From NCBI GenBank assembly GCA_014529385.2, contig CM043963.1, positions 2,174,001 through 2,238,000 on the forward strand: a stretch of DNA of 64,000 bases, written 5' to 3'. The stretch is from Adiantum capillus-veneris. Its lineage: Eukaryota; Streptophyta; Polypodiopsida; Polypodiales; Pteridaceae. Below, piece after piece: positions 1 to 10,163 of the stretch. A model generated the notes under the pieces. That model was not told where the DNA came from. It searched no databases and worked only from the letters and a program-made list of their open reading frames with translations. Made by a program: the position numbers and the translations under genes. Numbering within the stretch: the stretch's first letter is position 1; each line of letters starts with the position of its first letter.

Positions 1-996
1 CACACACTCTCAATTCAGCTCAAAGGAGACAAATTGCTGTTGTTTAGACTCAATGAAGCTCAGCTCAACACCAATGGGGCAAATAGTTTACACAGTATTG
101 AGGAAATACACCAGATACAACCACAAAGTTAAGCAGAGGCTTCACTCATCGGAGAAGATTACATAGAAAAACAGCAGAAAATCTGTGAGAAATTTGGAAA
201 AATGGACAGCGCCATTGCGTCCAGAACAGCCCAAAACCCCAGCCTACAATGTCAAAGTGCTCAAATCCGACCTCGGATGAGCAGTTTAGGGCCAAAAAAT
301 GCTCCAAAAACAGCAAAAACACACTTGCGGTTGTTCCTCCTCTCTTCTCCACGTTTTTTTCTGGTCTTCTCTCTGGTTTTTCAGTTCCCACACTTAGCTT
401 TATTAGTTGGACACCCGTGGCCTTTTAGATCACCTCAAACGGACCCCGAACAGGCCAAAAACTGACCTCGCAGTGCATAGTTGTCACCTTTTTGCATCAT
501 CCGCACACCTGGCACTCAGTTTTTCCAAATAATGCATCCCGCAACCACGTGCAGTGGCCCCAAAAGGTGGTCCTCATGATGAAATTTCTGCATAAGTATC
601 ACAAGAAAACACCCACGTCGTGTCCATACTTCTCCGCGTGCAAGTATTGACCCCATTCGCCCTCCTGACGCCACTAGATGCCATTTGACGCACCTGCTTA
701 CCTCATGTCGTCGGTCCACAGATAGCTTCCTCGAGAAGTTTTATGCGCTACCAACTCCTCCTTATTGTAGAAAAAACACACTGGTACTGATAATAGTGAA
801 AATCGTTGCACTATGTACACCCTGTCCTACCTGTACACACGTGGGCCCCACGTAACCACCTGGCTATGGAAATTGGGCAATCCTTTATTTGATGCACCAT
901 CCATGTATATGTACATATGCGCAATCCCTTGCTCCAAAAAACTCGTGACAACGTGTCTCTTTTGTGGATGTACTGCATGGAGAGTAGGTTGTTCAT
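1..996. other. No recognisable gene
   Basis: No reading frame here resembles a known family and the longest open frames overlap on opposite strands, as expected by chance. No convincing promoter, RNA gene or repeat edge is visible. It may be an old LTR or leader of the copia relic that follows, but nothing in the sequence proves that. Confidence 0.5.
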
Positions 997-1569
997 TTGT
1001 CATGTGGCGATGTTCATGAAAACATTGGTATCTCTGGGGATGCACAACTTTGTCAATCATCAGTTGAGGTGAAATCAATTGATCCAGATATTGATGCATT
1101 GTTCTATGATGTGTTTGATACATTTAAAGGCAACAGTGTCCTTCAGACAACTATGTGTAATTGCAATGGTGCTGATTTTTTGGTTTTGCAGTCATTCTTA
1201 GCAGATATGCCTTTGCCAGACGATGTTGACATGGTGATGCATAGTCAAGTGGTTCCTGATGAGGATGCATATATCACTGAGGTTTCTGACAGGGATACGT
1301 TGGCACACATAGTGTATGTTCCATTGGATTTTGGGTCTCTCATGTCTGACCTTTTGGTCTCGAGACCTAATCTTGCTTATGCAATTGGTGCATTTGCAGT
1401 GGGAGTTGTCAGTCCTACAATGACTGACATTGGCATTGTGCATTGTGGAGCCATGCAAGTCATCACTCGATACCTACATCAAGAGTGTCATTGTGGCTCT
1501 AGCCCTAGTTCTATGCATGTTGCATCTACACTAGAGCGTGTTTGGAGTGAGCCAGTGGACATAGGTTGA
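997..1569 (+). pseudogene. Ty1/copia reverse transcriptase, C-terminal relic
   Basis: The open frame of 190 codons ends in a stretch (about residues 105-170) that follows the end of a plant copia reverse transcriptase: a GSLM motif, then RPNLAYAIG, then a spaced ITRYLHQ corresponding to the usual W/I-RYL motif. The first 100 residues do not match anything I know and are acidic. The catalytic region (YVDD) is absent, so this is a fragment. The frame has survived without stops, but the sequence is diverged (for example LVSRPNL where the family usually has a cysteine-threonine before RP). It is followed 85 bp downstream by a polypurine-like tract and a possible LTR start, which fits the gene order of copia, where RT/RNase H is the last domain. 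Family assignment rests on the motif block only. Confidence 0.5.
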
Positions 1570-1640
1570 GAGTCATCTTCTCTCACCTCTTGTATATACT
1601 AGTTGTAGGCTAGTCTTCTTGCCACTTATCGTCACACAAC

Positions 1641-1826
1641 CTTTAGTGGGAGAATGTTTGATACAGGCAGTGTGCCTCACCGTGATTTGCCCATGTCCGT
1701 CGGCCAGTGTTCGGCCGCCCACATTTATCTTCTTATTCTTTATACATACAAAGAATAAGGAGATCTCACTCATTCTTGCACTCTGCTCATACAGTGAGAT
1801 TTTGGAAGCTCCACCCACATCCTATT

Positions 1827-1881
<55 letters not shown>

Positions 1882-1960
1882 CCCCCCCCCCCCCCCTTCT
1901 CACTCTCTTCACACACACCGTATTCATGCACACACATGCCCAACCCCTGTATAGACTTAT
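1641..1960 (+). mobile_element. Possible copia polypurine tract and 3' LTR edge
   Basis: The purine-rich run TTAGTGGGAGAA ends at 1654 and is followed by TGTTTGATAC. That is the common layout of a copia polypurine tract and LTR start. An AT-rich stretch with TTTATACATAC follows near 1740. No matching upstream LTR and no certain LTR end is in the window. The microsatellite at 1829-1896 lies inside it. Confidence 0.35.
1829..1896. repeat. (CT)25 microsatellite followed by poly-C
   Basis: A perfect CT dinucleotide run of about 25 units passes directly into about 18 C residues. The poly-C could be an assembly-sensitive homopolymer. Confidence 0.95.
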
Positions 1961-1962
1961 AA

Positions 1963-2580
1963 TAGCCTTTGAATGGACGACTGATTGTGAGGAATCACTT
2001 GAGAAATTGAAGAAAGCACTCATGTCCGATCCAGTATTGATAGCATTATATTGAGAGAAGATCTTTCATATTCAAATAGATGCTTTGGAATTTTCTATTG
2101 GATGCATCTTGGCTCATCCAAGAGAGGGAAATATGGACCTTCCAGTCTTCTATGCAAGTAGGTAGCTCAATAGTATTGAAAAAAATTACACCACTACAGA
2201 ACGAGAGGGGCTGGGAATGATATATGATGTTAAGAAATTTTGGCATTATCTCCATGCAAACAATTTTTTGTTTTTTATCGATCATCAAGCTCTCCTATAC
2301 CTCGTATACAAACCATGCAATACAAGGAGAATTATACGATGGTTTATCATTTTTCTAGACTTTGAGTTTACAGTTGTGGTTAAGAAAGGCAAGATACATC
2401 TACGAGCCGGTCATCTTTCCAGATTAACAAATGGAGAAGCTCCAGAAGGAACAAACGATGACATTCTTGGCACTTATCTTTTTAACATTGAAATGATCCC
2501 TAAGTGGTCAAAGGAGATTGTCACCCTACTATCCTATGCAGGAGAGCTCACTAGAATAGGGCATGAGTGTAAACAATGAA
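1963..2580 (+). pseudogene. Ty3/gypsy RT end and RNase H, decayed
   Basis: The first frame carries the end of a gypsy reverse transcriptase (FEWTTDCEESLEKLKKAL, about 1969-2050). After a stop it continues as RNase H: IDAL (first Asp), FYAS.LNS, TTERE (Glu) and FIDHQALL (second Asp), ending in a linker with GHLSRLTNGEAP. Stops at 2052, about 2165 and 2577 break it. The 2165 stop is TAG where the family has Gln, i.e. CAG changed to TAG. The RNase H active-site residues are all present, so the decay is by stops rather than loss of motifs. It runs on into the integrase pieces at 2581-3780, in the order RT-RNase H-integrase typical of Ty3/gypsy. The RT core and gag are missing upstream. Confidence 0.8.
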
Positions 2581-2920
2581 TGGTTCAACAAGCAAGATAT
2601 TTCCAATTACTTGTTGGTAGACGTTTGTATCATTTAGGAATCGATAACATTGTGCATTTATACATAAGTCCAAAGGAGTATGACTGATACCTTTCAAAAG
2701 CACATGTTCGGGACTTAGCATTTCATTGTGCACAAACAAAAACATATCAGCACTTGCAGCAATTAGGGGTTATTGGCCAACCATGAAGATGGATCTATAT
2801 GAGTACATTACTAATTGTACTTCTTGTAATCTTGAACCACCTATGGAGCGTGCTACCCTATTTCAGGTAACAACTGCACCAAGATGGGGCCAGTACATAA
2901 TTGACTACCTGACAACATGA
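2581..2920 (+). pseudogene. Integrase HHCC zinc-binding module, first copy
   Basis: After the RNase H linker the frame gives LYHLGIDN, then a histidine-rich piece (AHVRDLAFHC), then GYWPTMKMDLYEYITNCTSC. The last part is the His-His-Cys-Cys zinc-binding unit that opens gypsy integrases. It is spread over two frames, with a shift near 2720 and a TGA near 2687 that replaces an Arg codon (CGA to TGA). What follows is unusual: instead of the integrase core there is a WGQYIIDYLTT segment and then a second, separate HHCC module. Confidence 0.65.
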
Positions 2921-3780
2921 AGGTTTCTTGAAAATACCTCTAGAGCCGACAAAGATCTATAGAAATAGAGATACGCAACTATTACTAATTGAAAATTAAC
3001 TCTATAAGAAGGGAAAAGACAATCAACTTTGGATATGTGCAACTGAAAGTATGTACTTTCCGATCCTAGAGCAAGCACATGAAGGAATCAGTGGAGGCCA
3101 TTTTTTAGGGACAAGAGGACAAAAATTGTCTTGACCGTGAAAATATGGTGGCCTACATTACATTTGGACACCGACAAATATGTCAAAAGATGTGATTCTT
3201 GCCAGTGTACTAAAGTACCAATACAAAGAGATGAGATGCCACTAAGGCCAATGATGGGAGCCAGAGAATTTTCTAAGTGGGGTACAAATTTTGTTGGACC
3301 AATTTCACCACCCACTTACAGATCTCATGCCTAGTATACTATTGTAGCTATAGACTATCTCACAAAATGGGTTGAAGCTAAGTCCACACAAAAAGCATAT
3401 GCAAGGACCACTACACAATTTCTATATGAAAATATCTTTGTTAGATATGCCTACCCATAGAAATTGTCAGTGATCCAAGCACACATTTCATCAATGAAGT
3501 GATCACAAATCTCTTAGATGAATTCATGGTGATACACCGGAAGTTTGCTCCATACCACCCACAAGCAAATGGACATGTTGAAGCCACAAATAAGACTCTA
3601 TGCATTGTCTTGACCAAAACCGTATCACATTCATGGATAAATTGGGACCAGCAGTTACACTTGACACTCTGGGCTTATTGAGTAGCCTACAAGACTTCAA
3701 TTGGCACAACATTGTACAACATGGTGTTTGGACAAGAGAAGATCTTAATAAAAACAACAAATAGTCAAGGAAGCTCAAGA
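2921..3780 (+). pseudogene. Second HHCC module and integrase core (DDE), decayed
   Basis: This stretch has LYKKGKDNQLW, EQAHEGISGGHF, WWPTLHLDTDKYVKRCDSCQ (second zinc-binding unit), then GTNFVGPI, AIDYLTKWVEAKS (first catalytic Asp) and a shifted frame with IVSDPSTHF (second Asp). HPQANGHVEATNKTL (catalytic Glu) and LWAY.VAYKTSIGTT follow. The DDE triad is therefore recognisable. Stops include TAG at about 3333 (Gln codon) and TGA at 3679 (Arg codon), with a frameshift near 3455. The C-terminal GPY/F region is not found; the sequence turns into protease-like coding at about 3925. Confidence 0.75.
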
Positions 3781-3854
3781 CGAAGCAAAGGAATGCATCA
3801 CTAAACGAAAGCTTCTATGACAACAGCAGCAACACAGGCGGTCATTACAGATCA

Positions 3855-4334
3855 ATGTCATCAATATGGTGGATTTTGACGAAGAGCATACAATGGATCC
3901 GAAATACAAGTCAAACTTTGGTACAAGCAAGTGGAGACTCGTGCACTCCTAGATTTTGGAGCTCAAGGGAATCTTCTTTCCTACAACCTATACAAGCAAC
4001 TAAAACTTGTGGAAGCTTAAACCAACCGGCCAGACAATTCATACTACATGTACATGTGAAGAAATATCTCTATCCGTATAAGTTTCATGTGGTAGAAGAT
4101 ATGTCAGTGCAGCATCCATTGTTGCTTGAACAACCTTGGGCAAAGAACGATGTACAAATTGACAGGAGCTCGGGTATACTCAACATTCAGTATACGATCA
4201 AAAATCAAGAGGTTCCCTTTGTGTCAAAACATAAAGACCAAGCTTTGATCATAGAAATACAAGCTACACCCCAACCAATAGTTAGTAGATCCACCGTCGT
4301 CTTGGAAAAAAATAAGGAAAGAAATTGTACATAG
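3855..4334 (+). pseudogene. Retropepsin-like fragment of a gypsy element
   Basis: Two frames together show an aspartic protease. One frame gives LLDFGAQGNLLSYNLYKQL (active-site Asp followed by Phe-Gly instead of Ser/Thr-Gly). A second frame, from about 4080, gives FHVVEDMSVQHPLLLEQPWAKNDVQIDRSS, the C-terminal half with the usual LGxPW position changed to LEQPW. A frameshift lies between them near 4030-4075. The tail 4195-4297 is repeated almost exactly at 20725-20817. A protease after an integrase is out of order for one element, so this is probably the start of a second, juxtaposed element. Confidence 0.6.
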
Positions 4335-4515
4335 CAGATTATTGGGCTATTTTGGACTTATTTTGATTTATTGATATTTTTGGGCTACTTTTGTTAATTT
4401 CCTTTTATTTTTCACTAATTTTAATACAAAAACAAAGAAAAATAGAGAGACGGAAGTGTTCAACATGTCAAGGATAACATACGATGAAGTCAGGGTGCAA
4501 TTATGGAAAAGTTGC
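4335..4515. repeat. Non-coding segment shared with 21890-22120
   Basis: An AT-rich stretch with a TTGGGCTACTTT block and an AAAAACAAAGAAAA block, ending in a CATGTCAAGGATAAC segment. The same blocks occur in the same order at 21890-22120, just before the second copy of the gag-like frame. It is part of the A/B repeat family (3.9-8.3 kb and 20.7-23.7 kb). Confidence 0.8.
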
Positions 4516-6270
4516 TGAAAAGCCCGACTTTGGTAATTTTTGTGGATGGAATGACAAATTTTCTAAAAATGGGACAAATGGAGTCCAAATGAAAAAAGTT
4601 TTGAGCCTAAAGTGTACCTCACGAAGCACATGTCAAATTTCAGGACAAGTGAATCGAGAACCCCTGATATAAGATATTTTGGGCCCACTTACTATCTCAT
4701 TTCTTACATTCACAAGTGAGAGAGAGCTAGAGAGACCTAGAGTGTGTGGATCTTCTATGATTTCATACAACGCATACAGGACACCGGTCATTGCCAGACA
4801 TGAGAGGTAGGCTCCTCACCATAAGCTCTACTTGCTCTACACTAACTTCATTGCAAAAAAGGGCAATGGGGCATCCACGCAATAACCACTAATTCGATTG
4901 CTACAAAACTTAACAGGGGTTTAACCCTAGGCTAGAGGAACAAGTTTATGACATCCTACGTTAATTTAGGTCAACCAAAAAAACCCCAACTTCCGGGAGC
5001 TTACAAAAGCCAATCTGAGAAAAGTAGTCGGAATGCCACCAGACATCATGAATAAGTACTCCTCGAGGTTCTCAATAAGCCTATGCGAATTCCTGTATGA
5101 ACAAACTACCAGAAGATGGTCTAGACACCAAATTAGGCTTCAAACACGCAAAGCGTCATTTGGCTCTCATGGCCAAATGGTGCGTCCATTTGCTACCAAG
5201 ATTCACGAGCATCATCAACATATCATCAACAGCAAGCATGTATGTCATATGCGTATTATGTCTATCTCTATCATAAAAGAGTTTTGTCAGCATTTTGACC
5301 ATCCAAGATTGCACTTCATAGTATATACATCACATACACCAAGTTTGAGCACATTTGGGCATGACTTGACCTCATACAACTCATTTTGCAAATCAAGGAT
5401 CCAAAAACACATTCTATGGTCTTGGGCACATGAACCCTCTTCCAAATTCCATTTCAAGCACATCAGAGCAATGCACACATCTTGAGATAACTTCACAATC
5501 AGTCTCAACCAAAAAAGATGAAATAGACATCGTACGTATATGATGTCTAACCCCTACAAAATGACAAGCTGCAGGGCTTAGGAGGTTACCAGCTAGTCCA
5601 TCACAACCTTATGAGCTTGCCAATCAGATTTCACCATAAATGGAGATCATGTATCCATGATATATCCACATGGTGGAAATATGAACGCACAAACTCCTTT
5701 TATGAACTTCCACCTATAAATCCATCTCCAAATTCAATTATGAAGCCACTTACATCATGCACAGGGTATGGGCATCCTATCCCATCATTTTCAAGTAAAA
5801 GTCCATCAAGAGACATCATACGTGTATAATATCTAATGGTATTCAAATGTCATTCTGAGAGGATTTTTGCCTAGCCATGTTCATACCACCTGCTTATGAG
5901 TCATCCCATCAAGTTGTAACCCATTTGAACATCATTTTCTCAAGCTATGGCCAGAATACATATCCAAGGTTAGAAAAAAAGCTAAAGTGGTCACATCTTG
6001 CCCAAATGACACTGAAACTCAATTCCAAGCATATATCCATGATGCATATGCTATGAGCTATGCACAAATGAAAAATCACTTTATTTTGATCAGTTGATCA
6101 TCATACGCGTATGATGTCTGACAACATGAATCTGCACCCAAAATGCACTTTTTGCCACATCCATAGCACCCTTATGCCCTAATTTGCTTGTGCTTCAATT
6201 GTGAAGTTATTTAGAAAGATAGAAACTACAACAGCACCAGATTTGGAAAATTACGCTAATTTTTACATTT
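4516..6270. repeat. Segment present in copy A, absent from copy B
   Basis: Copy B runs straight from GTTGTTGAAAGTCCACAGG (about 22108) into the gag-like start codon. Copy A has about 1.75 kb between the equivalent points. This is either an insertion in A or a deletion in B. No clear terminal repeats or target duplication are visible. It contains no recognisable gene: the open frames at 5033-5485 and 5611-5829 match nothing I know. Its right part is the tandem repeat listed separately. Confidence 0.65.
5243..6250. repeat. Diverged tandem repeat, period about 285 bp
   Basis: A quasi-palindromic motif of the form GACATCATACG-GTATGATGTC recurs with its core at about 5246, 5530, 5816 and 6101, i.e. 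every 284-286 bp. The last copy holds a perfect 18-bp palindrome, CATCATACGCGTATGATG (6099-6116). Other parts of the unit also recur, for example a TCCAAATTC...CAAGC...ATGCAC block upstream of each core. The copies are diverged, so the array is old. Confidence 0.65.
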
Positions 6271-6288
6271 GGAAAATCCATAGGATCA

Positions 6289-8172
6289 ATGGAAGCCAGC
6301 CGATCACTAGCAAAGAAGAGATTGTCCTTGAAGGACATTATTGCAGCCGATGAGCCTTACAAACTACCATAAGAGACACTCAAACCAGCCAAAGCTTGCG
6401 TAAACAAGATGACATTAGAAATAGAAGGACTGGCGGTGTATCAAGGAACCTTCACAGACCTTCAAGGAAATACAATGCATATCCCAATGAATCCACGAGA
6501 GATTTTGGAGTATGCAAACAAAGAAGAAACACTCAACTAGGTGGAAGAGCAAATTTGTACAACTTCTTCACAGCACCACCAGTGGGTGTAGATGTGCAAA
6601 GTGTCTACTAGCTAGTCAGCTCAATCCAAAAATATGGCAAGGCAGTGATTACTGCTTTGGATGGACATAAGACAGAGGTGGTGATTACACCTCAAATCAT
6701 AATAGATGCACTAGGGCTCCATAAAAAGGGTAAAGATTTGCAAGCTTTACAACCAATACTTTCATGTTAAGTACACAACACCTCCACATGTAGTGTCCTC
6801 TACAATCACTTGGACATTGAGAAATAACGTTCCCAAAGAGGTGAATTATGCCCAATATCAGCATGAGCAAGTGGTCATCATGGGTACAGAAAAGCCCAAG
6901 TACATTGGAGGTGGAGAAACATTGACAAAGATTGCATACAAGTCTATCGGTGCAAGAGGACAGTGTGTTCTTGAAGTTAAAGCAAGACACAGACGATACA
7001 CCACAAATAGAAGTGGCACCACCAGTCACCATGCGGCTTCAAAGGAGTCTAGAGATTGTATCAGAGGAAGAGTCTGAAGAGCCCCCAAGAAAGAAGGGTA
7101 AGATGGAAATGACAAAAGAATCAAGGCCGAAAGAGACACACAGCCAAAAGGCTGCTCGGATCGAGAGGTTGATCGAGCACTTCATGGCAGAATGGGCACT
7201 CAAAGGAGACTTTGAGGAGTATTGGGTACTAGACCCAGCAAGGATCAGAGGAAGATCCTTAAAACCGTTGGAGGATCAGCTCAATCATCACATCCGAGCC
7301 TATGAAAAATCTGAAAAGGTGATCGAACATCAAAATTTAGAGCCCTTCACAATGGAGTAAGTACAAGAAATCAAGTGGTAGCTGAAATAAATGCTAGAGG
7401 CTCCAGTCGAGAAAGGCAAAGAAGGTGATTAGATAGAAAGTGCAACTCCACCACCTTCACCACCCGGCTCCTCTACTCCTCCTCCAAGTAGCCCTCTACA
7501 TCCCAACCATAGCACTCACTAAAAAAGACAGAAGAGGCAGCACCTTCACCAAAAGGCAAGGTAATAGAAGAAAGGAACACTTATGAAGACCTCCTTCAAG
7601 TAGGATACACATCGATAGAGGCTTCTGCGGTGATCTACAACACTCCAATCCCACAATGGGCTTCCAGGAAAGGGCAAGAGAGAAAGGATATTTCTAAAGA
7701 ATTTGTGAGTGTCGACAGATCAAAAGAACTACAGTTAGACCAAGAAACCCAAAGAAGAGCACAAGAAAGGCAATCCCCACAACTTGGAGTACCAGGGTTG
7801 GTCCAAATCCTGCATGCACCACAATGGAAACCTTTAGCCAGTCCATGGTGAGCACCTCTAGCAAGAGTAATGTTGAGTATGGGACACCAAGTTCCCTTTT
7901 CAAGCCCAATCCCCAAACCATCAAAGGATGTGAGAGCCGCATATCAAGTATTGGACAAAATCAAAACGCGGTCTCTAATAGGTTGAAGAAAACAGTACTT
8001 GGGAAGACAATATGCAAATAGAACATAATCACCTCACAAACATGATCCATATTACAACCCATAAAGCTGAGGAAGCAGAACAAGATCTTGAGACTCTCAG
8101 TAATACACTAAGAGAGTCCAAAAGAAAACGAGACACTCTGACACTGCAAATGGTAGAGGTTTGCATGAAGTA
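6289..8172 (+). pseudogene. Gag-like protein of a gypsy-type element, copy A
   Basis: Starts MEASRSLAKKRLSLKD and continues in frame past a TAA into MTLEIEGLAVYQGTF. Frames with VITPQIIIDALGLHKKGK and WTLRNNVPKEVNYAQYQ follow. Next is an uninterrupted 142-codon piece (6932-7360), acidic then lysine-rich, with EEYWVLDPARIRG. A proline/serine-rich linker (7440-7540) precedes the C-terminal part with VIYNTPIPQW, and a predicted coiled coil (HKAEEAEQDLETLSNTLRES) ends about 8172. At least two frameshifts and several stops break it. Copy B at 22137-23550 is closely similar but lacks about 490 bp that correspond to 6455-6941. The N-terminal part resembles the minus-strand gene at 29.1-30.0 kb. Placement as gag is inference from position and architecture; no zinc knuckle is seen. 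Confidence 0.55.
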
Positions 8173-8483
8173 AAGAGTCTCCAATAATAGTATGTTTGCA
8201 TAGTGTGGCATGTTCTACTCTACCTCAAGTTATTTTTTGGGTTTTGAGCATGTAATATATTTGTGAGAATGTGATAATGCATTCTTTCCTACTTACGGCG
8301 GCTGAGTGTGATGCATGCAATCACTCTAGTGTGTAACTTTCCTAGTATATGAGGTGAATGTGCAATATGACTTGATATCCATAAATTACACATGGAGAAA
8401 ATATTATGCAATACCTCTTGTGGTCGAGGGTGTATGTGGATTTCTAATCAAATTCATAAGATGGAGTTTAGTAATACCTCTAG

Positions 8484-8535
<52 letters not shown>

Positions 8536-9440
8536 TTTTGATAGCTTCTTGCCTCCACTTGATCGTTGTTGGAAAAATCTTTGACTTGTCTCTCTTGGTT
8601 TCCTTGGCAAAGTTGGTTGTAGGGAGAGAAAGAGGTGCTTGAGAGAGGATATTTCTCTTCTTCTACTTTGTCTTCTACCTATTCTTCTTCAAATGGGGTG
8701 GGCTTTGTGAGCATGAGCTTCACATGGTTGAGTAAGACAAGTGGAGCTTGAGGGAATGGGCGAGATGGATGGGAGTACTCTAGGAGATTGGCATAATGAT
8801 AGGTAAGCAAGATCCATGGTGAGAGTTAACTGCGCTGACGTCAGTTACAGAATCTGCTAAAGACGAAAGTCATACAAAGGCATATCAAAGACAAATGCAA
8901 AGAAGCAGTAAGATTAGAGTTTAACCCTTGTGTGTAAGCACCTAGCAATTGGTAAAAATTGCCAATTATGTGTGTGTGTGTATGTGTGCCTAAAAAGTGC
9001 TTAATGTGCATGATTAATTTCATGTTTGATTGCATATTTGAAGTCTGCAATGGTTAATTGCTGCGTTTCTCAGCTCAAAACCGGGATTTACACACTCCAA
9101 ATGCGTCAATTTTTGACCTAAAATTATCGATTTAATTGCCTAATTTTGGATTTTATGGTTGAAATTATTTGGTAATTGAATCGGTGTGATTATTGTGATT
9201 TTATTTGGCTGCACTAATCCCCTAGGTGTGGTGAATTTTAAAAAAAAAAGTATTTTCAGATAATTTTTGCTATTTTTTTATTAATTTCCGCTTAATTTTG
9301 TAAAATTGGATATCTAGCGATCTTGATGAGTTGTTTTGTATGCATGTTTACGGCATCATTTTGAGCACATTTGTGCCCTCCTTAGTTGAGTTTTGAGCAT
9401 TTTACTATTTTTGGGGACCGGGCTGTCGATTTTGTCATAA
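8173..9440. other. Non-coding stretch after copy A
   Basis: The first 560 bp recur after copy B (23551-23780), so they belong to the repeat. The remainder (8480-9440) holds the AG microsatellite and AT-rich sequence with no recognisable coding. It probably belongs to an LTR or leader, but no LTR edge could be fixed. Confidence 0.5.
8486..8533. repeat. (AG)24 microsatellite
   Basis: Perfect AG dinucleotide run inside the non-coding stretch after copy A. It is near the point where the similarity between copies A and B ends. Confidence 0.95.
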
Positions 9441-9441
9441 T

Positions 9442-10163
9442 TGATGTTTTTGACAAAACCTGCTATTTTTGGTGTGCTTATGCGTGTCTAAAGTGTTTGA
9501 TTGTAATTGCTGATGATTTTTTGATATTTCTAGATTTTTTTGAAAATATTTTGGATTTTTAGGTAATGTTTTGGATTTCTGTGTGATTTTTATCGTTTTC
9601 GACTAAGCTTCAGACTAATTTTGGCATTATCGGGCATTTAGAAAATAGAAAGAGAAAAAAATTGGTTTCGACAAGCGTCGGCGGTTGATCACGAGTTTGG
9701 GCGTACGCTTCGGCATGTTCTCGACGGTCTGTGGATTTTGCGGTAAAATTTTGAGTTTCGATTCGAAAATCCGACTCCGACGGCTAATTAACGTGAGAAT
9801 CATTGATGTTTTTGATAAAACCTGCTATTTTTGGTGTGCTTATGCGTGTCTAAAGTGTTTGATTGTAATTGCTGATGATTTTTTGAGATTTCTAGATTTT
9901 TTTGAAAATATTTTGGATTTTTTTGGTAATGTTTTGGATTTCTGTGTGATTTTGATCGTTTTCGACTAAGCTTCAGACTAATTTTGGCATTATCGGGCAT
10001 TTAGAAAATAGAAAGAGAAAAAAATTGGTTTCGACAAGCGTCAGCGGTTGATCACGAGTTTGGGCGTACGCTTCGGCATGTTCTCGGTGGTCTATGGACT
10101 TTGCGGTAAAATTTTGAGTTTCGATGCGAAAATCCGACTCCGACGGCTAATTAACGTGAGAAT
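9442..10163. repeat. Direct tandem duplication, 361-bp unit, two copies
   Basis: The stretch starting TTGATGTTTTTGA at 9441 is repeated from 9803 and runs to about 10163, with only scattered differences. The unit holds a TTCGACAAGCGTCGGCGG block and a TTTCGATTCGAAAATCCGAC block. The near identity suggests a recent duplication compared with the surrounding decayed elements. No coding meaning is evident; the open frames of 94 and 79 codons that start at the same place in each unit are low-complexity and Phe/Leu-rich. Confidence 0.9.

Noticed and set aside
9800-10000. Lys/Asn/Ser-rich minus frame in the tandem repeat
   Set aside because: Antisense of an AT-rich repeat; composition bias only.
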